DNA from: Pseudobacter ginsenosidimutans
Lineage (GTDB): Bacteria > Bacteroidota > Bacteroidia > Chitinophagales > Chitinophagaceae
Assembly: GCF_007970185.1 (NCBI RefSeq)
Contig: NZ_CP042431.1
Location: 6,803,342-6,867,341, forward strand
Length of the DNA: 64,000 nucleotides
Reading direction: 5' to 3'
Positions within the stretch are counted from its first letter, which is position 1. Each line of letters begins with the position of its first letter. This document shows positions 25,251-35,600 of the stretch, piece by piece. The translations under genes were made by a program, and so were the position numbers. Below the pieces are notes generated by a model, which ran no database searches, was not told where the DNA came from, and saw nothing but the letters and a program-made list of their open reading frames with translations.

Positions 25251-28200
25251 CTAAAATGTTACCTGCAATCCGAATACATACCTCCGTGGAATGGCCAGCG
25301 TACCGCCTCCGTTCCCGAAATCCTGCGCCTCTCCCACTGAAGGCCCTTCAGGGCTGGAAGCAATCACTTCCCTGGAATAAAGAGTATAGAGATTGTCTGC
25401 ACTGAAATAGAATGTGCAGGCTGTTGACTTCAAACGCTTCAGTAAAGACTGTGGCAGGTCATAGCTCAACCTCACATTGCGCAGTGAGGCATTACTGGCA
25501 TCATGAATGTATTTGCTGGTACCGAAATAATCGGATGTTGAATTGTAATACAGGGACGGTTCTGTTGCATCGGTTTGCCCGGGTGTTGTCCATAATTTCT
25601 GATGTGACCTGAAAGCTAACTGGTTGATGCCTGTTATTCTTCTGCCCTGCATGCTTTCAGCCAGGTTATCCCTGATCACATACTTCAGAGCATAGGTGAT
25701 CAGCACGCTCAGTGAAAACTGTTTATGAGTGAATGTATTGGTGAAACCTCCAAAATACTTCGGTTGAAAGGAACCGATAGTCTGGAACTGCCGGTGATCG
25801 GCAGCTCCATTCACTTCTGCAACCGTATTCACATATTCCACTCCTGTTTTGTTCCCTTTTTCATCGAAGATCAGTTTCTCGAATAATGGTTTTCCATTTT
25901 CAGGATCTACTCCAGCATATCTGATCGCTTTCAGGGAATTGATATCATCACCTTTGAACATATAGTAGGAGTATTGGGCATAGTATCCCTGTTTCAGTGA
26001 ATCATTGGCTACACTCACTATCCTGTTCCTGTTGTAAGCGAAATTGAAACTCATGCTCCAGCCAAATTCCTTTTTGGAAAGCAATTCGGAATTGATCTGC
26101 AATTCTATTCCACTGTTCTGAACAGTCCCGGCATTCTGCCATTGCAATGGGAAGCCTGCCAGTGGAGGCAACATAACTTTCTGCAAAAGGTCCTCTGAAC
26201 GCCTGCTATAGTAATCAACGGTTGCAGTGATTCGTTTGAAGAGTTCCATATCCAGGCCGGCGCTGAAAGTTTTAGTGATCTCCCATCTGAGGTTGGAATT
26301 ACCGAGCGTGGAGATATTGGCTGCCCCCTGACCACTATAGATACCTGTAGGATCATAGAGTGTACGGGTAAGGAAATTATCTCCCAGTTGTGAACCACTG
26401 GTACCGTAGTTGGTGCGCAGTTTCAGGAAAGTCAGCCATTTTGCATTCTTCAGGAATTCCTCATTGCCCAGAACCCAGGCGCCACCTACAGAATAGAAAG
26501 TGCCATAGCGGTTATTGCGGCCAAAGGAACTGCTGGCATCAGTACGGGCGGAAGCACTCAGGCTGTACCGGTCTTTATAGGTATAGCCTGCTTCGCCGAA
26601 TACGGAATAAACAGCTTTCACATCTTTACCACCTTCGATATTTCCGTTCTTGGTAGTGGGTATTCCGAAAATAGAGAGATCAGATGCGCCACCAACCTGA
26701 CGGCCCAGGGAGATCACAGGATAACCGGCCCGCACCTGGTTTACGTTCACCAGGATATTGTCCGTTGTTGTTTTACCAAATTCCATGGCGGTCAATACGC
26801 GCAATGAATGTTCGCCGAACCGCTTGTTCACATTCAATTGGTTGGAGGTAAGATAAGATTGCAGTGATCCGGTATTTGTTCCCAGGAATCCCTGGGGTGC
26901 ATAGAATATTGTTCCGCCACCATATGTACGCACATCGATGTATTGTACATTTTTGGTATAGTTGAGATTGGCGGAATTGGTAGTGGAAATGCTCAGCCAG
27001 TCTGTTAACCGGTATTCCAGTTTTGCAGAACCGAAGAGTAACTGCGACTCGAGCGTGTTACTGTTATATTGCCTGTTGAATATAGGGTTATCCATTTCCC
27101 TTTGTGCACCGGCTAATTTGAATTTGAGCGACTGGCTGGCCGCTCCCTCTGCATTGTAAGGATTTGCCCAGGGCATTACCAGGTAGATCTGGTAGCCTGC
27201 AACATCGCCCTGATCGCGCTTTCCATTATTGAAAATGCCATTGAGCGAAATACTGGCAGTGAGCCTCTCCGTTAGTTTACTTTGCAGGTTAAGCCGGAAG
27301 CTTTTTCTTATCAGGCCCGTAGCAACACCGGTTGATTGTTCATCATAGTAAGTGGCGCCTAAATAATATTTCGTCCGGTCATTTCCACCACTTGCGGAAA
27401 TATTCGCCTCCTTTGTATTGGTGGTCACAAATGCATATTTCGACCAGTCGAAGGAGTTAGCCACATCCTGCTCTGCGGGCAGTCTGTAATTCAGATAGGC
27501 ACCCAGTGTAGGATATAAAGGAGAAAGACTTGCTTTATTGATTTCATAATCCTGGGTAAAGAAATCCTTTTGCATGGCATACAACTCAGGACCACTCAGG
27601 AAACGCAGGCGTCCCTGGTTGGGTTTGTTGATACCATATTTCAACTCGGCCGTGATCCTTGGCTTTTCAGAACGTCCTCTTTTGGTGGTCACAACCAGTA
27701 CACCGGCTGCAGCCCTCGATCCATAGATGGATGTAGCAGCAGCATCTTTGAGTACTGTTATATCCTGGATCTCCTGGGGCGTAACCAGGTCTTTCAGATT
27801 CTGATTGGGCATGATCACACCATCGAGCACTATCAATGGACCGTATACCAGGGAAGGCATTACAAATTCATTGAACTGGTCTACCCCCACTCCTGCAATA
27901 CTGCTCTGCCCTCTCACGAAGATCTGTCCGCCACTGCTGTTGGGATCGGCCGCATTCTGCTCGGAGATGTATAAGCCTACGGCCCTGCCCTTCAGGAGGG
28001 AAGCGGGGTCTGCACTGGTAAGTCCTTTTCTGAGCATATCGCCGGAGATCTTTTGTGTGGAACCGGTAAGCTCACCAGGTTTCTTTACTGTGTATCCGGT
28101 GGAGATCACAACTTCCTCTTCCACTTTTACCAGCAATTCAAGATTACAGGTCATATTCACGGGAGCATTCTTCACATTGATCTTCCTTTCGAAAGTGGAA

Positions 28201-28802
28201 TAGCCGATACTGGTGATCTGCAAAGTATAGTTTCCGGGAGGAACATTGTTCAGCATGAATACTCCATTGGCATTGGTGGTAGTGCCTATGCCGGAGGGCT
28301 GCAATTGTACGGAAGCTCCTTCCACCGGCTTTCCTTCATGCGCTACCCGTCCGGTTACAGGAACATTGTTTCCTGTGAGTAACAGTTCAATGAAATCGAT
28401 CGCCTTTGATGGTGCTTCCCGCTTTTTAAGCACCACCGTTTGATTCCGGATACTCCATGTGAAAGGCTGATCTTTAAAAGCCTTTTCGAGGAACTGCTCT
28501 ACAGGCATATTACTGGCCGCCAGGTTAATCCTGGGGGCATCCTTCAGTATCTCCTTTTTGTAAATGAATACCAGTTTTGCCTGTTCTTCAACAAGCGCAA
28601 TAACTTCCTCTACGGTGGAGTTCTTCGCATTTACAGAAATGGATTGAGAAAGACCATTACCCGCTACAGCAAAAAGAGAAGCAGTCAGCAACATCAAAGT
28701 CAGCTTCATAACTAAGATAGTTTTGGACATCAGCCCAAACCTGCGTTGAGGAGAATAAGATCTCACTACACCGCCCGGGCCGGGACGTGCAATTAATTTC
28801 AT
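25251..28802 (-). CDS. SusC/RagA TonB-dependent receptor with STN domain
   Basis: This 1,183-residue signalling outer-membrane receptor has a signal peptide (about 30-53), an STN domain (55-127), a carboxypeptidase-regulatory-like domain (148-222) and a plug starting near VVISTGYTVKKPGELTGS (231-248). The plug includes the SusC signature KDAAATSIYGSRAAAGV. A full barrel follows, ending RRYVFGLQVTF. The start ATG at 28802 includes the long pre-signal extension seen in the other STN-type receptors here. FecR and sigma are encoded directly upstream (28925-30754), SusD directly downstream. Confidence 0.95.
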   Translation of the reverse strand: MKLIARPGPGGVVRSYSPQRRFGLMSKTILVMKLTLMLLTASLFAVAGNGLSQSISVNAKNSTVEEVIALVEEQAKLVFIYKKEILKDAPRINLAASNMPVEQFLEKAFKDQPFTWSIRNQTVVLKKREAPSKAIDFIELLLTGNNVPVTGRVAHEGKPVEGASVQLQPSGIGTTTNANGVFMLNNVPPGNYTLQITSIGYSTFERKINVKNAPVNMTCNLELLVKVEEEVVISTGYTVKKPGELTGSTQKISGDMLRKGLTSADPASLLKGRAVGLYISEQNAADPNSSGGQIFVRGQSSIAGVGVDQFNEFVMPSLVYGPLIVLDGVIMPNQNLKDLVTPQEIQDITVLKDAAATSIYGSRAAAGVLVVTTKRGRSEKPRITAELKYGINKPNQGRLRFLSGPELYAMQKDFFTQDYEINKASLSPLYPTLGAYLNYRLPAEQDVANSFDWSKYAFVTTNTKEANISASGGNDRTKYYLGATYYDEQSTGVATGLIRKSFRLNLQSKLTERLTASISLNGIFNNGKRDQGDVAGYQIYLVMPWANPYNAEGAASQSLKFKLAGAQREMDNPIFNRQYNSNTLESQLLFGSAKLEYRLTDWLSISTTNSANLNYTKNVQYIDVRTYGGGTIFYAPQGFLGTNTGSLQSYLTSNQLNVNKRFGEHSLRVLTAMEFGKTTTDNILVNVNQVRAGYPVISLGRQVGGASDLSIFGIPTTKNGNIEGGKDVKAVYSVFGEAGYTYKDRYSLSASARTDASSSFGRNNRYGTFYSVGGAWVLGNEEFLKNAKWLTFLKLRTNYGTSGSQLGDNFLTRTLYDPTGIYSGQGAANISTLGNSNLRWEITKTFSAGLDMELFKRITATVDYYSRRSEDLLQKVMLPPLAGFPLQWQNAGTVQNSGIELQINSELLSKKEFGWSMSFNFAYNRNRIVSVANDSLKQGYYAQYSYYMFKGDDINSLKAIRYAGVDPENGKPLFEKLIFDEKGNKTGVEYVNTVAEVNGAADHRQFQTIGSFQPKYFGGFTNTFTHKQFSLSVLITYALKYVIRDNLAESMQGRRITGINQLAFRSHQKLWTTPGQTDATEPSLYYNSTSDYFGTSKYIHDASNASLRNVRLSYDLPQSLLKRLKSTACTFYFSADNLYTLYSREVIASSPEGPSVGEAQDFGNGGGTLAIPRRYVFGLQVTF

Positions 28803-28894
28803 AACTTTGTTATGTGTTTTGGTTAGTGAATTGCTACACCGGACCAGGGTCGAAATTGGAACCGGAGAGCATCTATTAAATCAGCCAAAGCTTT

Positions 28895-28922
28895 ACGGGT
28901 CAGGTGAGCAAACCTGATCCGT
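28895..28922 (-). promoter_or_regulatory. Hairpin directly after fecR, before susC
   Basis: The arms 28895-28905 and 28912-28922 pair over 11 bp with one G-T wobble around a six-base loop. The hairpin begins two bases past the FecR stop codon. No U-tract follows on the coding strand. Confidence 0.5.
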
Positions 28923-28924
28923 TT

Positions 28925-30112
28925 CTATTTCGAAACAATCAATTTTCTTCCTTCGATCCTGTAATGTATATCAAGATCACTGAGTGTTTCCATCACCTGG
29001 GACAACGCCAGATTCCTTTGCATTTTTCCGGCAATCTCACCCGCTGCGGGTTCTGATTCATATACCAGATCGAGATCATACCAGCGTGCTATTTCCCGAA
29101 GTACTGTTTTCACATCTTTATTATTGAAATCGAATAATCCATTTTTCCAGGCCACTACCTGTTCAACATCAACATCAACTACCCTGATCTTTTCAGTGCC
29201 CGATACCTGTGCCTGCTGGCCAGGTAAGAGCTTTTGCGCCTGTCCTTTTTTATTTACTCTCACGGCTCCTTCCAGCAAAGTTGTATTCACAGATGGTTCC
29301 TCATCGTATGCATTTACATTGAAGCTGGTTCCAAGCACCTCTATTGTGGTATTGTTTTCCAGGTCAACCCTGAATGGCATCTTACTGTTCTTTGCCACTT
29401 CCAGATAGGCTTCACCGGTTATGTGCACCACTCTTTCGTTACCGGCAAATAAGGTCGGATAGCGAACGGAGCTGCCGGAATTCAACCAAATGATAGTTCC
29501 ATCCGGTAATGTAACCCTGTACTGCCTTCCTTTGGGGGTGGCAATTGTATTGAAGGTTACGGCAACGCCTTTGGCATCATACACCAGATTCCCATTCTCT
29601 ACCCTGGCCCTGCCTCCACCGGGAAGCGCAAGCACAGCACCATCTTTAACAGTATCCAATAATACCTGCGATTGATCAGCGAGTGTTAATATCGCTCCCT
29701 GTTTTCCGGGAAGTCTTTCGTTAGTTTGCTGTGCAATGTCTTTCGATCCTGGATTCTTATTTCCTCTGTTTAACAGGTAGCCGAAAACAGCTACGCCCAG
29801 CAGCAACGCAATAACTGCTGCAGCCCACCAACGTCGCGAGAGCTGATATATGAAAGCAGTCTTTTTATTACCGGTCTCCTGATCTGCTTCTGCTTCCTCT
29901 ATCACACGTTCATAGATATCCTGCACTTGCTGTTCAGTTGGAGGATATGAAACTGGAAGATGATCAAAAGCTTCTCCTACCAACTGCTCCTTTACCACGG
30001 AGAGCTCAGTGCTTTCGCTCTGCCATGCTTCCCAAAGCTCCTTTTCCTCGGGAGGAGATAACTCCCCCTGCAGGAACTTCCCAAACAATTCTGTAAATCT
30101 GATTGGTGTCAT
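28925..30112 (-). CDS. FecR-family anti-sigma factor
   Basis: This 395-residue anti-sigma regulator has a helical cytoplasmic part (about 1-90) and a membrane helix at about 95-115. The FecR domain contains TPKGRQYRVTLPDGT and EVLGTSFNVNAYDEEPS, followed by LPGQQAQV. The DUF4974 domain at about 320-395 contains REIARWYDLDLVYE. It is closely similar in layout to the FecR at 20467-21651. It lies 60 bases after the sigma gene and before the STN-type SusC it presumably senses. Confidence 0.93.
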   Translation of the reverse strand: MTPIRFTELFGKFLQGELSPPEEKELWEAWQSESTELSVVKEQLVGEAFDHLPVSYPPTEQQVQDIYERVIEEAEADQETGNKKTAFIYQLSRRWWAAAVIALLLGVAVFGYLLNRGNKNPGSKDIAQQTNERLPGKQGAILTLADQSQVLLDTVKDGAVLALPGGGRARVENGNLVYDAKGVAVTFNTIATPKGRQYRVTLPDGTIIWLNSGSSVRYPTLFAGNERVVHITGEAYLEVAKNSKMPFRVDLENNTTIEVLGTSFNVNAYDEEPSVNTTLLEGAVRVNKKGQAQKLLPGQQAQVSGTEKIRVVDVDVEQVVAWKNGLFDFNNKDVKTVLREIARWYDLDLVYESEPAAGEIAGKMQRNLALSQVMETLSDLDIHYRIEGRKLIVSK

Positions 30113-30172
30113 ATAACAATATTAAACGCTTGTCCCCCGGGAGGTGGGGGACAGGGATAAGAAATTATTTTA

Positions 30173-30754
30173 TCAGAGGAAAAGGGGAATGGCTGCGGTA
30201 ACTACCAATTCGATATGGCCATCGAGCTTATTGCGAATCACCTTCAGGGCACGCACCAGATGTTCCTTTGCGGTATGACGGGTAACTCCCATTTTTTCAG
30301 CCGCTTCCGGAAGCGTCAGGCCGGCGATCCTTGTCAACTCGTACACTTTCCGTTGCTGTGGAGATAAGTTGTTAAGTATTGACTGCAGAAAGCTGGCAAG
30401 CTCTTTTTCCCTGACACCATCCAGTGTATCATTGCTGTGATCAGGGAGATTCAAAGCATAGTTGGTGATGAGGAGCTTTTCACGCGCCGCTTTCCTTAAA
30501 TAACTAATGGTAGTATTTTGGACAATTGTTCTGATCCAGGCAGAGAGATGCTCTATTTGTGCAAGTTTATCTTTGTTCTTCCAAATCTTTACGAATACTT
30601 CCTGAGCAATTTCCTCACTCATGAAAGAAGACTTCGTCAGGTAAAAAGCAAGTGAATATACCCTGGCATTCCAGGCATCATAGAGTTGCCTGAAAAATAG
30701 TTCCTCACTTTCAGGAGGTCGGTCAGCAAGATCAATTTGGTTTTGTTTTGGCAA
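30173..30754 (-). CDS. ECF-subfamily RNA polymerase sigma-70 factor
   Basis: This 193-residue ECF sigma has region 2 around SEEIAQEVFVKIWKNKDKL (about 48-66) and region 4 with SPQQRKVYELTRIAGL and a helix-turn-helix around AAEKMGVTRHTAKEHL. The start is ATG at 30754, 28 bases after a consensus -7 element. It is divergent from another sigma gene at 30995, an arrangement that puts two receptor systems on either side of a 240-base shared regulatory region. Confidence 0.93.
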   Translation of the reverse strand: MPKQNQIDLADRPPESEELFFRQLYDAWNARVYSLAFYLTKSSFMSEEIAQEVFVKIWKNKDKLAQIEHLSAWIRTIVQNTTISYLRKAAREKLLITNYALNLPDHSNDTLDGVREKELASFLQSILNNLSPQQRKVYELTRIAGLTLPEAAEKMGVTRHTAKEHLVRALKVIRNKLDGHIELVVTAAIPLFL

Positions 30755-30781
30755 CTTGGTAAATGGGTTATAATACTGTTA

Positions 30782-30789
30782 CAAAGCTA
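30782..30789 (-). promoter_or_regulatory. Bacteroidota-type -7 element (TAGCTTTG) for the minus-strand sigma gene
   Basis: The minus strand reads TAGCTTTG, an exact TAnnTTTG match, 28 bases before the sigma start codon. CTTG, one mismatch from the -33 TTTG box, lies 21 bases further upstream (30811-30814), close to the expected spacing. Confidence 0.5.
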
Positions 30790-30913
30790 AAGTAATAGGT
30801 AGAATTTTCACAAGAAAGGCAGACAGGTCAAAAGCTGGTTTTCAAAAATAGGGTTTTCAAATCAAATACCGAATGCAGCTCGCCTGGCATTGCATGTAGT
30901 GCAAAATCAAAAG

Positions 30914-30928
30914 AGTGAGTATCTCACT
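30914..30928. promoter_or_regulatory. Palindrome in the divergent sigma-sigma intergenic region
   Basis: AGTGAG-TAT-CTCACT is a perfect 6-bp inverted repeat with a 3-base centre. It lies between two divergent sigma genes and could be an operator. No bound regulator is evident nearby. Confidence 0.3.
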
Positions 30929-30994
30929 TGTTTTACGAACCCTTTCTCTTTTTTGACTATTTTTTCTTATTTTGGGATACAAAACTGTTCCTAA

Positions 30995-31537
30995 TTGCTA
31001 CAGGACCCTTTCCATGCTGTCACAGGAGAAACACATGCCGATAACACCACCCATACATTCGAGTGTTTATACCGGCAGCATGAACATGCCCTGTTCTTAC
31101 TCGCATCGAGAGCCACCAAATCTCCTGAACAGGCAAGGGACATTGTACAGGAAGTTTTCCTCAAACTCTGGGAGAAGCGCAACAATCTCGAACATATCCA
31201 GGATATCGAAGCATGGCTCTACCGCGTCACCGGCAACAAACTGATCGATCACCTCCGAAAAACAGCCGCCGATCAAAGACTGAAAACCGCCCTTTGGAAC
31301 AGCACACAAGCTAAGAACAATGAGCCTGACCAGCTCCTCGAAGCCCGGGAATGCAACCAGCAGATTCATGCAGCCATCAATCAACTGGCTCCCCAACGCC
31401 AGCTTATCTATCGCCTGAACCGCGAAGAAGGAATGAATTACCAGGCAATAGCCGATACGCTCTCCATTTCACGCCATACAGTCAAAAATCAAATCTCCTT
31501 CGCACTCCGCTCCATCCAGCGATTCCTTGGACTCTAA
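30995..31537 (+). CDS. ECF-subfamily RNA polymerase sigma-70 factor
   Basis: This 180-residue ECF sigma has region 2 around QARDIVQEVFLKLWEKR (about 46-62) and region 4 with APQRQLIYRLNREEGM and the helix-turn-helix YQAIADTLSISRHTVKNQI. The only plausible start is TTG at 30995: a stop codon lies three bases upstream and no in-frame ATG precedes region 2. It leads the plus-strand operon, followed by FecR, SusC, SusD and a string of hydrolases. No perfect -7 element is visible; TTATTTTG at 30967-30974 is one mismatch away. Confidence 0.9.
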   Translation: MLQDPFHAVTGETHADNTTHTFECLYRQHEHALFLLASRATKSPEQARDIVQEVFLKLWEKRNNLEHIQDIEAWLYRVTGNKLIDHLRKTAADQRLKTALWNSTQAKNNEPDQLLEARECNQQIHAAINQLAPQRQLIYRLNREEGMNYQAIADTLSISRHTVKNQISFALRSIQRFLGL

Positions 31538-31639
31538 AAAAACTTATTCCTCCATTAGGAACATTACTTCCCTGCTTCGTCTTTAAAGAAGGCGCTTTCC
31601 AATTCAGTTGAAATGCGCTAAGCAATCAATCAACGATAC

Positions 31640-32566
31640 ATGGAAGAAAGGATTCAATACCTGCTTCGAAAATACCTCGATAACACCTGCACCAAACAGG
31701 AGTTCGACGAGCTGTTTGCCTGCCTGGAAAATCTGGAAGATAATTCTCCACTAAAAGAATCACTGCAACAGGTGATCATGGAACATCCGATCAGATTGGC
31801 CGCAAAAAAACGCAAGCCCTGGCTTATTCCCGTGGCAGCCAGTATATTGATCATGGCAACTGCCCTGACCTGGTTCTATTTTTCTCCTGAAGAAAAAACA
31901 CCAATACCCACCATTGCAGCAAAACCTACCCTGGTAAAAAAATCCACTGAACGTTCAGAATTCAAATACCTTCTGCTGCCAGACAGCACACAGGTTTGGC
32001 TGAATGTGGCCAGCACACTCGAATACTCCGAAAACTTCAATGAACACAAACGGGAAGTGATATTGAAAGGAGAAGCTTATTTCGATGTGAAACAGGCCAG
32101 CAAAAAACCCTTCATCATTTATTCAGGAAAGGTAAGCACAGTGGTGCTGGGCACCGCTTTCAATATCAAAGCCTATCCCGGTTTTGAGAAGATCACAGTA
32201 ATGGTGAAAAAAGGAAAAGTGAAAGTAAGCTACGATAACAGGGAAGTAGCCCTGCTCACCAAAGGACAACAGGTAAGCATCAGCAGCTCCAATAGTAAAG
32301 TGAATGAGAAACAATTGAAAGATGAAGAAACCAATACCTGGCACGACGGCATTCTCAGCTACGATGATTACCCATTGAAAGATATTCTGGCAGACCTGGA
32401 AAGGATCTACAATGTTACCATTAAAATGGAAGCCACCAATCTCCAGCGTTTCAGGGTTTCAACAGCATTCAAACGGGAACAGGGCGTAGAAACCGCCCTC
32501 GAGATCATTTGCAAACTCACCGATACCAAATTCAAACTGATCAATGGCATTTATACGATCCAATAA
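31640..32566 (+). CDS. FecR-family anti-sigma factor
   Basis: This 308-residue anti-sigma factor is shorter than the other FecR proteins in the window. It has a cytoplasmic segment (1-58), a membrane helix at about 61-80, and a FecR domain at about 105-210 with LLPDSTQVWLNVAS and VVLGTAFNIKAYP. A DUF4974-type C-terminus (about 235-308) contains LADLERIYNVTIKME. It starts at ATG 31640, about 100 bases after the sigma gene, and precedes the frameshifted SusC by 130 bases. Confidence 0.92.
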   Translation: MEERIQYLLRKYLDNTCTKQEFDELFACLENLEDNSPLKESLQQVIMEHPIRLAAKKRKPWLIPVAASILIMATALTWFYFSPEEKTPIPTIAAKPTLVKKSTERSEFKYLLLPDSTQVWLNVASTLEYSENFNEHKREVILKGEAYFDVKQASKKPFIIYSGKVSTVVLGTAFNIKAYPGFEKITVMVKKGKVKVSYDNREVALLTKGQQVSISSSNSKVNEKQLKDEETNTWHDGILSYDDYPLKDILADLERIYNVTIKMEATNLQRFRVSTAFKREQGVETALEIICKLTDTKFKLINGIYTIQ

Positions 32567-32624
32567 ATCACCGAACTAAACTTAATCGAATATGTCTCCA
32601 CCAACAACAAAATAAAAAAATGGA

Positions 32625-32649
32625 CCGAACCAGCTGCAACCTGGAACGG
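32625..32649 (+). promoter_or_regulatory. Hairpin in the fecR-susC gap
   Basis: The arms CCG-AA-CCAG (32625-32633) and CTGG-AA-CGG (32641-32649) pair with a symmetric A-A internal loop and a seven-base apical loop. An AT-rich repeat GTTTAA/TTAAAC (32670-32686) follows just before the SusC start at 32697. The role is unknown. Confidence 0.4.
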
Positions 32650-32696
32650 CCCTTCGTTTAGTAAATCCTGTTTAAGAATTTTAAACAACCAAAGCT

Positions 32697-35600
32697 ATGA
32701 ATTTGCATCAAAAGGTGCCTGGAATTTTATTGCCTGGCATCGTCAAAAGCTGCTTCCCTTCCCACCTGCAGAGGGGAATAAAACTGAAATGGTTATTTAT
32801 GAGAATGATGATCCTGGTCTGCTTACTTACCCTTAACGGACTACTGATGGCGGGAACATCCTCAGGACAGGACCTCAGTAAAATGAAGATGTCGATCAAC
32901 CTGAAAGACGCTTCTCTGAAAACCGCCCTCAGGAAGATCGAGACCGCCACAAAATTACTCTTCACCTACAAGACCAGTGATATCGCTGCTTTTGAGAACA
33001 TTACTTATGCAGCCGAAAATATCAGCATCGACAAATTGCTGAACGTACTGCTTAACAATACCGGCCTTCAGTACGAGATGGTGAAAGCCAATATCATCAT
33101 CAAGAAAGAACCTGGACTTCCTCCCATTAACGATGAAGCAAGTACCCGCGCCGATGGAGGCATCAAAGGGAAGGTCACCGGCGCTGCCGGTGAGCCGCTG
33201 CCCAATGCTTCGATCGTACTGCTGGGCACCAGCATCGGCGCAGCTGCTGATGCCAAAGGTCAGTTCTCCCTCTCCGGCGTGAAGCCCGGTAATTACCGCC
33301 TGCAGATTTCCGCTATCGGATTCAGCACGGAAGTGCGCAACATCGTTGTGAAGGACGGTGAAGTGCTCAACCTCAGTTTTCAATTGACTGAAGATAAATC
33401 GAACCTCACGGAAGTAATGGTAACAGCCCTCGGTATCCGAAAAGAAAAAAGAGCATTGGGCTATTCGGCCCAGGAAGTGAAGGGCGATGCGCTGGCAGCA
33501 AGCCACCAGACCAATATCGTGAACGCTTTGCAGGGACAGGCAGCAGGTCTGCAGATCAACTCAGGTGGTGGTGCACCCGGACAGGGAGCCAAGATCATTC
33601 TCCGCGGCATCAACTCCATGGACCCCAACCGGGATTTCCAACCGCTCTTCGTGATCGATGGTATTCCTATCGACAATACCACCGATGTGTCTGACGGCAG
33701 CACCCTCAAGGGAATGAGTAACCGGGCCGCAGATATCAATCCGGATGATATCGAGACCATCAATATCCTGAAAGGCGGCGCCGCCACTGCATTGTATGGA
33801 CTACGTGCATCTACCGGAGCCATCATCATCACCACCAAATCCGGAAAGTCAGGCAAACTGAGGGCCAGCCTCACCAGCACCATCGGATTTGATAAGATCA
33901 ACAAATACCCCGAAACTCAAAAAACTTACACACAGGGATGGATGAACGAATATGATCCCAACAGCTTCTGGTCTGCATACGGTCCCACAGTAGCGGAAGC
34001 CAAAGCAGAAGATCCAACTCACCCGGACAATCTCTTCAACAACTATGAGCACGGGTACAAGAACGGGCACTCTTACAGGACCAGTCTGAATATCTCCGGC
34101 GGTACTGATAAAGCCATCTTCACAGGTGCTTTCTCCCAGTTCAACCAGGATGGCATCATGCCTTTCACCGATTACAAGAACTATTCTGCCAGGATCGGAG
34201 GTGAATTCAGGTTCTCTGAAAAATTCCGCTTCGGCAGTTCCCTCAATTATATCAAATCGGGTGGCCGCCGCGGCGATGCCGACCGTTACAACGAAAGCCT
34301 TACCTACTATTCCCCAGATGGGATATCTGGGATTATAAAAAAGCCGATGGAACGCAAAAGACCATCGTGGGCGCAGATATCGACAATCCTATCTACCAGC
34401 TCTACGGTAAAAAATATATCGATGATGTGGACCGCATCATCAGCAACAGCAATATATTGTTCGCCCCTTTCAAATGGCTCGATATCAGCTATCGTCTCGG
34501 GATCGACATGTACAATGATTCACGCAGGCAAACAACGCCCGGCCCGATGGGACTGCCGGACGAGATCTATCCTGCCGGCGATTTCTACTATGGCCGCGTG
34601 ATGGAATACAATATCAAAAATTTCGTGGTCAACTCCACCGTGATGCTGAACTTCAAGAACGATATCGGCAAACACCTGAAATCCTCTTTCAAGATTGGTC
34701 ACGATCTCTATAACAGCACACGCTCCTCCGTATACACACAAGGCGATACACTTGAAGTGCCCGACTTCTTCTATCTCGACAATACCAAGAAAAGGGTGAC
34801 CAAGAATTACGAGAAAGATTATCGCATCATCGGCGTATTCGGAGACTGGACGCTCAGCTGGGATAATTTCCTCTTCGTTACTTTTACCGGAAGGAACGAC
34901 TGGACCTCCACCCTGGCAAAGGAGAACCGCTCTTTCTTCTATCCTTCTGCCAGCGCCAGTTGGGTATTTTCAGAGAATATCAAACTGCCGGATTGGGCCA
35001 GTTTCGGAAAATTCCGCGTGTCTGTTGCCAAGATCGGTAAAGACGCCCTTCCCTATGCTACTTCAACAGGCTTCAAGATCAATGAGCCGCTTTCCAATGG
35101 CGTGCTTCCCTTTGTACTGTCGAACCAGACAGGCGATGCAAAGCTGAGACCTGAATTCACCACCTCTTACGAAGCCGGCCTCGAACTGCGGCTGCTCCGC
35201 AACCGTATCGGTGTAGACTTCACTTATTACAACAATACCAGTAAAGACCTGATCATCCCTGTTAAGGTTCCGGTTCCAAGCGGCTACGATCAGATCTACC
35301 TGAACTCCGGCAGCATCCGCAACCAGGGTATCGAGCTCAGTCTTACTGCCACACCCATACAAACAACGGATTTCAGCTGGGACATGCGTATCAATTTCAC
35401 ACGAAACAGGAACAAAGTGCTGAGCATTTATCCCGGTCTCACAGAGATCCCGCTCGCAGACCATTATGGCTATCTCAGCGCCACCGTTACGCAGAAATAT
35501 ATTCCCGGTTATCCTGTAGGCGCCCTCTTCGGAAGGACGTACAAGCGTTATTTCGCTGACGGAAAAGAAGACGAGATGAACCTCGACAAAAGCCGGCCCA

